A DNA stretch of 64,000 bases, from contig OZ038397.1 of assembly GCA_964036045.1 (NCBI GenBank), forward strand, positions 23,590,032 through 23,654,031, written 5' to 3'. The notes beneath the pieces are model-generated. The model saw only the letters and a list, made by a program, of their open reading frames with translations. It did no database searches and was not told the origin of the DNA. Source of the stretch: Eutreptiella sp. 'Long Island Sound 2002' (Eukaryota > Euglenozoa > Euglenophyceae > Eutreptiales > Eutreptiaceae). Both the position numbers and the translations under genes were made by a program. The stretch's first letter is position 1. Every line of letters starts with the position of its first letter. This document shows positions 45,954 through 60,810 of the stretch, piece by piece.

Positions 45954-48900
45954 GGACATCGATGGGGACATCCATGGGGACATCCTTGGGGACGTTGATG
46001 GGGACATTCATGGGGACATGCATGGGGACATAAATTGCGACATCCATGGGGACATCCATGGGGACATCAATGGGGACATCAATGGGGACATCCATGGGGA
46101 CATCAATGGGGACATCCATGGGCACATCAATGGGCACATCCATGGGGACATCCATGGGCACATCAATGGGCACATCCATGGGGACATCCATGGGGACATC
46201 AATGGGGACATCCATGGGGACATCCTTGGGGACGTTGATGGGGACATGCATGGGGACATCCATGGGGACATCAATGGGGACATCCATGGGGACATCAATG
46301 GGGACATCAATGGGGACATCAATGGGGACATCAATGGGGACATCAATGGGGACATCAATGGGGACATCAATGGGGACATCCATGGGGACATCCATGGGGA
46401 CATCCATGGGGACATCAATGGGGACATCCATGGGGACATCCATGGGGACATCCATGGGGACATCAATGGGGACATCCATGGGGACTTCCATGGGGACATC
46501 CATGGGGACATCAATGGGGACATCCATGGGGACATCAATGGGGACATCAATGGGGACATCCATGGGGACATCAATGGGGACATCCATGGGGACTTCCATG
46601 GGGACATCAATGGGGACATCAATGGGGACATCAATGGGGACATCAATGGGGACATCCATGGGGACATCAATGGGGACATCAATGGGGACATCAATGGGGA
46701 CATCAATGGGGACATCCATGGGGACATCCATGGGGACATCAATGGGGACATCCATGGGGACATCAATGGGGACATCCATGGGGACATCCATGGGGACATC
46801 CATGGGGACATCCATGGGGACATCCATGGGGACATCCATGGGGACATCGATGGGGACATCCATGGGGACATCCATGGGGACATCCATGGGGACATCGATG
46901 GGGACATCCATGGGGACATCCATGGGGACATCCATGGGGACATCCATGGGGACATCAATGGGGACATCCATGGGGACATCCATGGGGACATCCATGGGGA
47001 CATCCATGGGGACATCCATGGGGACATCAATGGGGACATCCATGGGGACTTCCATGGGGACATCCATGGGGACATCCATGGGGACATCCATGGGGACATC
47101 CATGGGGACATCCATGGGGACATCCATGGGGACATCCATGGGGACATCCATGGGGACATCAATGGGGACATCCATGGGGACATCAATGGGGACATCCATG
47201 GGGACATCCATGGGGACATCCATGGGGACATCAATGGGGACATCAATGGGGACATCCATGGGGACATCCATGGGGACATCGATGGGGACATCCATGGGGA
47301 CATCCATGGGGACATCCATGGGGACATCGATGGGGACATCCATGGGGACATCCATGGGGACATCCATGGGGACATCCATGGGGACATCCATGGGGACATC
47401 AATGGGGACATCCATGGGGACATCCATGGGGACATCCATGGGGACATCCATGGGGACATCAATGGGGACATCCATGGGGACTTCCATGGGGACATCCATG
47501 GGGACATCCATGGGGACATCCATGGGGACATCCATGGGGACATCCATGGGGACATCCATGGGGACATCCATGGGGACATCCATGGGGACATCAATGGGGA
47601 CATCCATGGGGACATCAATGGGGACATCCATGGGGACATCCATGGGGACATCCATGGGGACATCAATGGGGACATCAATGGGGACATCAATGGGGACATC
47701 AATGGGGACATCCATGGGGACATCACTGGGGACTTCCATGGGGACATCCATGGGGACATCCATGGGGACATCAATGGGGACATCCATGGGGACATCACTG
47801 GGGACTTCCATGGGGACATCCGTGGGGACATCCATGGGGACATCAATGGGGACATCCATGGGGACATCACTGGGGACTTCCATGGGGACATCCATGGGGA
47901 CATCCATGGGGACATCCATGGGGACATCCATGGGGACATCCATGGGGACATCAATGGGGACATCAATGGGGACATCCATGGGGACATCCATGGGGACATC
48001 AATGGGGACTTCCATGGGGACATCCGTGGGGACATCCATGGGGACATCCATGGGGACATCCATGGGGACATCCATGGGAACATCTATGGGGACATCCATG
48101 GGGACATCCATGGGGACATCCATGGGGACATCCATGGGGACATCCATGGGGACATCAATGGGGACATCACTGGGGACTTCCATGGGGACATCCGTGGGGA
48201 CATCCATGGGGACATCCATGGGGACATACATGGGGACATCACTGGGGACTTCCATGGGGACATCCATGGGGACATCCATGGGGACATCCATGGGGACATC
48301 CATGGGGACATCCATGGGGACATCCATGGGGACATCAATGGGGACATCCATGGGGACATCCATGGGGACATCAATGGGGACATCACTGGGGACTTCCATG
48401 GGGACATCCGTGGGGACATCCATGGGGACATCCATGGGGGCATCCATGGGTACATCCATGGGGACATCTATGGGGACATCCATGGGGACATCCATGGGGA
48501 CATCCATGGGGACATCCATGGGGACATCTATGGGGACATCCATGGGGACATCCATGGGGACATCCATGGGGACATCCATGGGGACATCAATGGGGACATC
48601 CATGGGGACATCCATGGGGACATCCATGGGGACATCAATGGGGACATCACTGGGGACTTCCATGGGGACATCCGTGGGGACATCCATGGGGACATCCATG
48701 GGGACATCCATGGGGACATCCATGGGGACATCTATGGGGACATCAATGGGGACATCCATGGGGACATCCATGGGGACATCCATGGGGACATCAATGGGGA
48801 CATCAATGGGGACATCCATGGGGACATCCATGGGGACATCAATGGGGACATCAATGGGGACTTCCATGGGGACATCAATGGGGACATCCATGGGGACATC

Positions 48901-51900
48901 AATGGGGACATCAATGGGGACATCAATGGGGACATGCATGGGGACATCAATGGGGACATCCATGGGGACATCAATGGGGACATCCATGGGGACATCAATG
49001 GGGACATCAATGGGGACATCAATGGGGACATCCATGGGGACATCAATGGGGACATCAATGGGGACATCCATGGGGACATCCATGGGGACATCCATGGGGA
49101 CATCAATGGGGACATCCATGGGGACATCCATGGGGACATCAATGGGGACATCCATGGGGACATCAATCGGGACATCAATGGGGACATCCATGGGGACATC
49201 CATGGGGACATCAATGGGGACATCCATGGGGACATCCATGGGAACATCAATGGTGACATCAATGGGGACATCCATGGGGACATCCATGGGGACATCCATG
49301 GGGACATCAATGGGGACATCCATGGGGACATCCATGGGGACATCCATGGGGACATCAATGGTGACATCCATGGGGACATCAATGGGGACATCCATGGGGA
49401 CATCCATGGGGACATCAATGGGGACATCCATGGGGACATCCATGGGGACATCAATGGGGACATCAATGGGGACATCAAATGGGACATCAATTGAGAGATC
49501 CAAGGGGACATCCATGGGGACCTGCATGGGGACATCCATCGGAACATCAATGGGGATATCCATGGGCACATCAATGGGCACATCCATGGGGACATCCATG
49601 GGGACATCAATGGGGACATCCATGGGGACATCCTTGGGGACGTTGATGGGGACATGCATGGGGACATCCATGGGGACATCAATGGGGACATCCATGGGGA
49701 CATCCATGGGGACATCCATGGGGACATCAATGGGGACATCCATGGGGACATCAATGGGGACATCAATGGGGACATCAATGGGGACATCAATGGGGACATC
49801 CATGGGGACATCAATGGGGACATCAATGGGGACATCCATGGGGACATCAATGGGGACATCCATGGGGACATCCATGGGGACATCCATGGGGACATCCATG
49901 GGGACATCCATGGGGACATCCATGGGGACATCCATGGGGACATCCATGGGGACATCAATGGGGACATCAATGGGGACATCCATGGGGACATCAATGGGGA
50001 CATCAATGGGGACATCCATGGGGACATCAATGGGGACTTCCATGTGGACATCAATGGGGACATCCATGGGGACATCCATGGGGACATCAATGGGGACATC
50101 CATGGGGACATCCATGGGGACATCAATGGGGACATCAATGGGGACATCAATGGGGACATCCATGGGGACATCAATGGGGACATCAATGGGGACATCAATG
50201 GGGACATCCATGGGGACATCCATGGGGACATCAATGGGGACATCCATGGGGACATCAATGGGGACATCCATGGGGACATCCATGGGGACATCCATGGGGA
50301 CATCCATGGGGACATCCATGGGGACATCAATGGGGACATCCATGGGGACATCCATGGGGACATCCATGGGGACATCGATGGGGACATCCATGGGGACATC
50401 CATGGGGACATCCATGGGGACATCAATGGGGACATCCATGGGGACATCCATGGGGACATCCATGGGGACATCCATGGGGACATCCATGGGGACATCAATG
50501 GGGACATCCATGGGGACATCCATGGGGACATCAATGGGGACATCCATGGGGACATCCATGGGGACATCCATGGGGACATCCATGGGGACATCACTGGGGA
50601 CTTCCATGGGGACATCCATGGGGACATCCATGGGGACATCCATGGGGACATCCATGGGGACATCAATGGGGACATCCATGGGGACATCCATGGGGACATC
50701 CATGGGGACATCAATGGGGACATCAATGGGGACATCAATGGGGACATCAATGGGGACATCACTGGGGACTTCCATGGGGACATCCATGGGGACATCCATG
50801 GGGACATCAATGGGGACATCCATGGGGACATCACTGGGGACTTGCATGGGGACATCCGTGGGGACATCCATGGGGACATCAATGGGGACATCCATGGGGA
50901 CATCCATGGGGACATCAATGGGGACATCCATGGGGACATCCATGGGAACATCAATGGGGACATCAATGGGGACATCCATGGGGACATCCATGGGGACATC
51001 CATGGGGACATCAATGGGGACATCCATGGGGACATCCATGGGGACATCCATGGGGACATCAATGGCGACATCCATGGGGACATCAATGGGGACATCCATG
51101 GGGACATCCATGGGGACATCAATGGGGACATCCATGGGGACATCCATGGGGACATCAATGGGGACATCAATGGGGACATCAAATGGGACATCAATTGAGA
51201 GATCCAAGGGGACATCCATGGGGACCTGCATGGGGACATCCATCGGAACATCAATGGGGATATCCATGGGCACATCAATGGGCACATCCATGGGGACATC
51301 CATGGGGACATCAATGGGGACATCCATGGGGACATCCTTGGGGACGTTGATGGGGACATGCATGGGGACATCCATGGGGACATCAATGGGGACATCCATG
51401 GGGACATCCATGGGGACATCCATGGGGACATCAATGGGGACATCCATGGGGACATCAATGGGGACATCAATGGGGACATCAATGGGGACATCAATGGGGA
51501 CATCCATGGGGACATCAATGGGGACATCAATGGGGACATCCATGGGGACATCAATGGGGACATCCATGGGGACATCCATGGGGACATCCATGGGGACATC
51601 CATGGGGACATCCATGGGGACATCCATGGGGACATCCATGGGGACTTCCATGGGGACATCAATGGGGACATCAATGGGGACATCCATGGGGACATCAATG
51701 GGGACATCAATGGGGACATCCATGGGGACATCAATGGGGACTTCCATGTGGACATCAATGGGGACATCCATGGGGACATCCATGGGGACATCAATGGGGA
51801 CATCCATGGGGACATCCATGGGGACATCAATGGGGACATCAATGGGGACATCAATGGGGACATCCATGGGGACATCAATGGGGACATCAATGGGGACATC

Positions 51901-54900
51901 AATGGGGACATCCATGGGGACATCCATGGGGACATCAATGGGGACATCCATGGGGACATCAATGGGGACATCCATGGGGACATCCATGGGGACATCCATG
52001 GGGACATCCATGGGGACATCAATGGGGACATCAATGGGGACATCCATGGGGACATCCATGGGGACATCCATGGGGACATCGATGGGGACATCCATGGGGA
52101 CATCCATGGGGACATCCATGGGGACATCAATGGGGACATCCATGGGGACATCCATGGGGACATCCATGGGGACATCCATGGGGACATCCATGGGGACATC
52201 AATGGGGACATCCATGGGGACATCCATGGGGACATCAATGGGGACATCCATGGGGACATCCATGGGGACATCCATGGGGACATCCATGGGGACATCACTG
52301 GGGACTTCCATGGGGACATCCATGGGGACATCCATGGGGACATCCATGGGGACATCCATGGGGACATCAATGGGGACATCCATGGGGACATCCATGGGGA
52401 CATCCATGGGGACATCCATGGGGACATCAATGGGGACATCAATGGGGACATCAATGGGGACATCAATGGGGACATCACTGGGGACTTCCATGGGGACATC
52501 CATGGGGACATCCATGGGGACATCAATGGGGACATCCATGGGGACATCACTGGGGACTTCCATGGGGACATCCGTGGGGACATCCATGGGGACATCAATG
52601 GGGACATCCATGGGGACATCCATGGGGACATCCATGGGGACATCAATGGGGACATCAATGGGGACATCCATGGGGACATCCATGGGGACATCAATGGGGA
52701 CATCCATGGGGACATCCATGGGGACATCAATGGGGACATCCATGGGGACATCAATGGGGACATCCATGGGGACATCCATGGGGACATCCATGGGGACATC
52801 CATGGGGACATCCATGGGAACATCCATGGGGACATCCATGGGGACATCAATGGGGACATCCATGGGGACATCCATGGGGACATCCATGGGGACATCCATG
52901 GGGACATCACTGGGGACATCCATGGGGACATCCATGGGGACATCAATGGGGACATCAATGGGGACATCAATGGGGACATCCATGGGGACATCAATGGGGA
53001 CATCCATGGGGACATCCATGGGGACATCAATGGGGACATCAATGGGGACATCCATGGGGACATCCATGGGGACATCCATGGGGACATCCGTGGGGACATC
53101 AATGGGGACATCAATGGGGACATCCATGGGGACATCCATGGGGGCAACAATGGGGACATCAATGGGGACATCAATGGGGACATCCATGGGGACATCCATG
53201 GGGACATCCATGGGGACATCCATGGGGACATCCATGGGGACATCCATGGGGACATCCATGGGGACATCCATGGGGACATCCATGGGGACATCCATGGGGA
53301 CATCCATGGGGACATCAATGGGGACATCCATGGGGACATCCATGGGGACATCCATGGGGACATCCATGGGGACATCCATGGGGACATCCATGGGGACATC
53401 CATGGGGACATCCATGGGGACATCCATGGGGACATCCATGGGGACATCCATGGGGACTTCCATGGGGACATCCATGGGGACATCCATGGGGACATCAATG
53501 GGGACATACATGGGGACATCCATGGGGACAACAATGGGGACATCCATGGGGACATCCATGGGGACATCCATGGGGACATCCATGGGGACATCCATGGGGA
53601 CAACAATGGGGACATCCATGGGGACATCCATGGGGACATCCATGGGGACATCAATGGGGACATCCATGGGGACATCCATGGGGACATCCATGGGGAGATC
53701 CATGGGGACATCCATGGGGACATCCATGGGGACATCCATGGGGACATCCATGGGGACATCAATGGGGACAACAATGGGGACATCAATGGGGACATCCATG
53801 GGGACATCAATGGGGACATCCATGGGGCCATCCATGGGGACATCAATGGGGACATCCATGGGGACATCCATGGGGACATCAATGGGGACATCCATGGGGA
53901 CATCCATGGGGACATCCATGGGGACATCCATGGGGACATCAATGGGGACATCCATGGGGACATCCATGGGGACATCCATGGGGACATCCATGGGGACATC
54001 CATGGGGACATCCATGGGGACATCCATGGGGACATCCATGGGGACAACAATGGGGACATCCATGGGGACTTCCATGGGGACATCCATGGGGACATCAATG
54101 GGGACATCCATGGGGACATCCATGGGGACATCCATGGGGACAACAATGGGGACATCCATGGGGACATCCATGGGGACATCCATGGGGACATCCATGGGGA
54201 CATCCATGGGGACAACAATGGGGACATCCATGGGGACATCCATGGGGACATCCACGGGGACATCAATGGGGACATCCATGGGGACATCCATGGGGACATC
54301 CATGGGGACATCCATGGGGACATCCATGGGGACATCCATGGGGACATCCATGGGGACATCCATGGGGACATCCATGGGGACATCAATGGGGACAACAATG
54401 GGGACATCAATGGGGACTTCCATGGGGACATCAATGGGAACATCCATGGGGCCATCCATGGGGACATCAATGGGGACATCCATGGGGACATCCATGGGGA
54501 CATCAATGGGGACATCCATGGGGACATCCATGGGGACATCAATGGGGACATCAATGGGGACATCAATGGGGACTTCCATGGGGACATCAATGGGGACATC
54601 CATGGGGACATCCATGGGGACATCAATGGGGACATCAATGGGGACATCCATGGGGACATCAATGGGGACATCCATGGGGACATCCATGGGGACATCAATG
54701 GGGACATCCATGGGGACATCAATGGGGACATCCATGGGGACATCCATGGGGACATCCATGGGGACATCAATGGGGACATCCATGGGGGCATCAATCGGGA
54801 CATCAATGGGGACATCCATGGGGACATCCATGGGGACATCAATGGGGACATCCATGGGGACATCCATGGGGACATCAATGGGGACATCCATGGGGACATC

Positions 54901-57900
54901 CATGGGGACATCAATGGGGACATCCATGGGGACATCCATGGGGACATCAATGGGGACATCAATGGCGACATCAATGGGGACATCAATGGGGACATCCATG
55001 GGGACATCCATGGGGACATCAATGGGGACATCCATGGGGACATCCATGGGGACATCAATGGGGACATCAATGGGGACATCCATGGGGACATCCATGGGGA
55101 CATCAATGGCGACATCCATGGGGACATCCATGGGGACGTCCATGGGGACATCCATGGGGACCTCCATGGGGACGTCCATGGGGACATCCATCGGGACATC
55201 CATGGGGACATCCATGGCGACATCCATGGGGAAATCCATGGGGACATCCATGGGGACATCAATGGGGACATCCATGGGGACATCCATGGGGACATCCATG
55301 GGGACATCCATGGGGACATCCATGGGGACATCCATGGGGACATCCGTGGGGACATCCATGGGGACATCAATGGGGACATCAATGGGGACATCCATGGGGA
55401 CATCCATGGGGACGTCCATGGGGACATCCATGGGGACATCCATGGGGACGTCCATGGGGACATCCATGGGGACATCCATGGGGACATCCATGGGGACATC
55501 CATGGGGACATCCATGGGGACATCAATGGGGACATCAATGGGGACATCAATGGGGACATCCATGGGGACATCAATGGGGACATCCATGGGGACATCCATG
55601 GGGACATCCATGGGGACATCCATGGGGACAACAATGGGGACATCCATGGGGACATCCATGAGGACATCCATGGGGACATCAATGGGGACATCCATGGGGA
55701 CATCCATGGGGACATCCATGGGGACATCCATGGGGACATCCATGGGGACATTCATGGGGACATCCATGGGGACATCCATGGGGACATCCATGGGGACATC
55801 CATGGGGACATCCATGGGGACGTCCATGGGGACATCCATGGAGACATCCATGGGGACATCCATGGGGACATCCATGGGGACATCAATGGGGACATCCATG
55901 GGGACATCCATGGGGACATCAATGGGGACATCCATGGGGACATCAATAGGGACATCCATGGGGACATCCATGGGGACATCCATGGGGACATCAATGGGGA
56001 CATCCATGGGGACATCCATGGGGACGTCCATGGGGACATCCATGGGGACATCCATGGGGACATCCATGGGGACATCCATGGGGACATCCATGGGGACATC
56101 CATGGGGACATCCATGGGGACATCCATGGGGACATCAATGGGGACATCCATGGGGACATCCATGGGGACATCAATGGGGACATCCATGGGGACATCCATG
56201 GGGACATCAATGGGGACATCCATGGGGACATCAATGGGGACATCAATGGGGACATCCATGGGGACATCCATGGGGACATCCATGGGGACATCCATGGGGA
56301 CATCCATGGGGACATCCATGGGGACATCAATGGGGACATCCATGGGGACATCCATGGGGACATCAATGGGGACATCCATGGGGACATCAATGGGGACATC
56401 AATGGGGACATCCATGGGGACATCCATGGGGACATCAATGGGGACATCAATGGGGACATCCATGGGGACATCCATGGGGACATCCATGGGGACATCAATG
56501 GGGACATCCATGGGGACATCCATGGGGACATCAATGGGGACATCCATGGGGACATCCATGGGGACATCAATGGGGACATCCATGGGGACATCAATGGGGA
56601 CATCAATGGGGACATCCATGGGGACATCCATGGGGACATCCATGGGGACATCCATGGGGACATCCATGGGGACATCAATGGGGACATCCATGGGGACATC
56701 CATGGAGACATCCATGGGGACATCCATGGGGACATCCATGGGGACATCAATGGGGACATCCATGGGGACATCCATGGGGACATCAATGGGGACATCCATG
56801 GGGACATCAATGGGGACATCCATGGGGACATCAATGGGGACATCAATGGGGACATCCATGGGGACATCCATGGGGACATCCATGGGGACATCAATGGGGA
56901 CATCCATGGGGACATCCATGGGGACATCAATGGGGACATCCATGGGGACATCCATGGGGACATCAATGGGGACATCCATGGGGACATCAATGGGGACATC
57001 AATGGGGACATCCATGGGGACATCCATGGGGACATCCATGGGGACATCAATGGGGACATCCATGGGGACATCCATGGGGACATCAATGGGGACATCCATG
57101 GGGACATCCATGGAGACATCCATGGGGACATCCATGGGGACATCCATGGGGACATCAATGGGGACATCCATGGGGACATCCATGGGGACATCAATGGGGA
57201 CATCCATGGGGACATCCATGGGGACATCAATGGGGACATCCATGGGGACATCCATGGGGACATCAATGGGGACATCCATGGGGACATCCATGGGGACATC
57301 AATGGGGACATCAATGGGGACATCCATGGGGACATCAATGGGGACATCAATGGGGACATCCATGGGGACATCCATGGGGACATCCATGGGGACATCCATG
57401 GGGACATCAATGGGGACATCCATGGGGACATCCATGGGGACATCAATGGGGACATCCATGGGGACATCCATGGGGACATCAATGGGGACATCCATGGGGA
57501 CATCCATGGGGACATCAATGGGGACATCAATGGGGACATCCATGGGGACATCAATGGGGACATCAATGGGGACATCCATGGGGACATCCATGGGGACATC
57601 CATGGGGACATCCATGGGGACATCAATGGGGGCATCCATGGGGACATCCATGGGGACATCCATGGGGGCATCCATGGGGCCATCCATGGGGACATCAATG
57701 GGGACATCCATGGGGACATCCATGGGGACATCCATGGGGACATCCATGGGGACATCCATGGGGACATCAATGGGGACATCCATGGGGACATCCATGGGGA
57801 CATCAATGGGGACATCCATGGGGACATCAATGGGGACATCAATGGGGACATCCATGGGGACATCAATGGGGACATCCATGGAGACATCCATGGGGACATC

Positions 57901-60610
57901 CATGGGGACATCCATGGGGACATCAATGGGGACATCCATGGGGACATCCATGGGGACATCAATGGGGACATCCATGGGGACATCCATGGGGACATCCATG
58001 GGGACATCCATGGGGACATCCATGGGGACATCCATGGGGGCATCCATGGGGCCATCCATGGGGACATCCATGGGGACATCCATGGGGACATCCATGGGGA
58101 CATCAATGGGGACATCCATGGGGACATCCATGGGGACATCCATGGGGACATCAATGGGGACATCCATGGAGACATCCATGGGGACATCAATGGGGACATC
58201 CATGGGGACATCAATGGGGACATCCATGGGGACATCAATGGGGACATCCATGGGGACATCCATGGGGACATCCATGGGGACATCCATGGGGACATCCATG
58301 GGAACATCAATGGGGACATCAATGGCGACATCCATGGGGACATCCATGGGGACGTCCATGGGGACTTCCATGGGGACATCCATGGGGACATCCATGGGGA
58401 CATCCATGGGGACATCCATGGGGACATCCATGGGGACATCCATGGGGCCATCCATGGGGACATCCATGGGGACATCCATGGGGACATCCATGGGGACATC
58501 CATGGGGACATCAATGGGGACATCCATGGGGACATCCATGGGGCCATCCATGGGGACATCCATGGGGACATCCATGGGGACATCCATGGGGACATCCATG
58601 GGGACATCCATGGGGACATCCATGGGGACATCCATGGGGACATCAATGGGGACATCCATGGGGAGATCCATGGGGACATCCATGGGGACATCCATGGGGA
58701 CATCCATGGGGCCATCAATGGGGACATCCATGGGGACATCCATGGGGGCATCCATGGGGACATCCATGGGGACATCCATGGGGGCATCCATGGGGACATC
58801 CATGGGGACATCCATGGGGACATCCATGGGGACATCCATGGGGACATCCATGGGGACATCAATGGGGACATCCATGGGGACATCCATGGGGACATCAATG
58901 GGGACATCCATGGGGACATCCATGGGGACATCCATGGGGCCATCCATGGGGACATCCATGGGGACATCCATGGGGACATCCATGGGGACATCAATGGGGA
59001 CATGCATGGGGACATGCATGGGGACATCAATGGGGACATCCATGGGGACATCCATGGGGACATCAATAGGGACATCCATGGGGACATCCATGGGGGCATG
59101 CATGGGGACATCAATGGGGACATCCATGGGGACATCCATGGGGACATCAACGGGGACATCCATGGGGACATCAATGGGGACATCCATGGGGACATCCAAA
59201 GGGACATCCATGGGGACATCAATGGGGACATCAATGGGGACATCCATGGGGACATCAATGGGGACGTCAATGGGGACATCCATGGGGACATCCATGGGGA
59301 CATCCATGGGGACATCCATGGGGACATCCATGGGGACATCCATGGGGACATCAACGGGGACATCCATGGGGACATCAATGGGGACATCAATGGGGACATC
59401 AATGGGGACATCAATGGGGACATCAATGGGGACATCCATGGGGACATCCATGGGGACATCAATGGGGACATCAATGGGGACATCGATGGGGACATCAATG
59501 GGGACATCAATGGGGACATCCATGGGGACATCCATGGGGACATCCATGGGGACATCCATGGGGACATCCATGGGGACATCCATGGGGACATCCATGGGGA
59601 CATCAATGGGGACATCCATGGGGACATCAATGGGGACATCCATGGGGACATCCATGGGGACATCCATGGGGACATCCATGGGGACATCCATGGGGACATC
59701 CATGGGGACATCCATGGGGCCATCCATGGGGCCATCCATGGGGACATCCATGGGGACATCCATGGGGACATCCATGGGGACATCCATGGGGACATCCATG
59801 GGGACATCCATGGGGACATCCATGGGGACATCCATGGGGGCATCCATGGGGACATCCATGGGGACATCCATGGGGGCATCCATGGGGCCATCCATGGGGA
59901 CATCAATGGGGACATCCATGGGGACATCCATGGGGACATCAATGGGGACATCCATGGGGACATCCATGGGGACATCAATGGGGACATCCATGGGGACATC
60001 AATGGGGACATCAATGGGGACATCCATGGGGACATCAATGGGGACATCCATGGGGACATCCATGGGGACATCAATGGGGACATCCATGGGGACATCAATA
60101 GGGACATCCATGGGGACATCCATGGGGACATCAATGGGGACATCAATGGCGACATCAATGGGGACATCCATGGGGACATCCATGGGGACATCCATGGGGA
60201 CATCCATGGGGACATCCATGGGGACATCCATGGGGACATCAATGGGGACATCCATGGGGCCATCCATGGGGCCATCCATGGGGACATCCATGGGGACATC
60301 AATAGGGACATCCATGGGGACATCCATGGGGACATCAATGGGGACATCAATGGCGACATCCATGGGGACATCCATGGGGACGTCCATGGGGACGTCCATG
60401 GGGACATCCATGGGGACATCCATGGGGACATCCATGGGGACATCCATGGGGACATCCATGGGGACATCCATGGGGACATCCATGGGGCCATCCATGGGGA
60501 CATCCATGGGGACATCCATGGGGACATCAATGGGGACATCAATGGGGACATCCATGGGGACATCCATGGGGCCATCCATGGGGACATCCATGGGGACATC
60601 CATGGGGACA
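45954..60610. repeat. 14.66-kb minisatellite of 12-bp units (CATGGGGACATC / AATGGGGACATC)
   Basis: About 1,220 units. The main variable base is C or A at the first unit position; rarer variants include ACTTCC, ACGTCC, CACTGG, CCGTGG, GGCATC and GCCATC. Unit phase never slips: each 12-bp step from 45961 to 60610 keeps register. Five of six frames are largely or fully open simply because of the unit, giving (Met-Gly-Thr-Ser)n, (His/Asn-Gly-Asp-Ile)n, (Trp-Gly-His-Pro)n, (Asp-Val-Pro-Met/Ile)n and (Met-Ser-Pro-Trp/Leu)n. In the Met-Gly-Thr-Ser frame the only stop is TAA at 46031-46033. Expression is not shown by the sequence. Confidence 0.97.
49491..52600. repeat. 1,704-bp higher-order repeat within the 12-bp array
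   Basis: Rare variants recur at exactly 1,704 bp (142 units): TTGAGAGATCCAAGG at 49491 and 51195, CATGTGGAC at 50041 and 51745, CCTTGGGGACGTTGATGG at 49632 and 51336. The last marker also occurs at 46224, exactly 2 x 1,704 bp before 49632. Similarity fades after about 52600. Confidence 0.9.
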
Positions 60611-60810
60611 NNNNNNNNNNNNNNNNNNNNNNNNNNNNNNNNNNNNNNNNNNNNNNNNNNNNNNNNNNNNNNNNNNNNNNNNNNNNNNNNNNNNNNNNNN
60701 NNNNNNNNNNNNNNNNNNNNNNNNNNNNNNNNNNNNNNNNNNNNNNNNNNNNNNNNNNNNNNNNNNNNNNNNNNNNNNNNNNNNNNNNNNNNNNNNNNNN
60801 NNNNNNNNNN
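60611..60810. other. Assembly gap (200 N)
   Basis: Exactly 200 undetermined bases separate the 12-bp and 32-bp arrays. The round length suggests a placeholder, so the true distance, and whether the arrays abut, are unknown. Confidence 0.95.
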
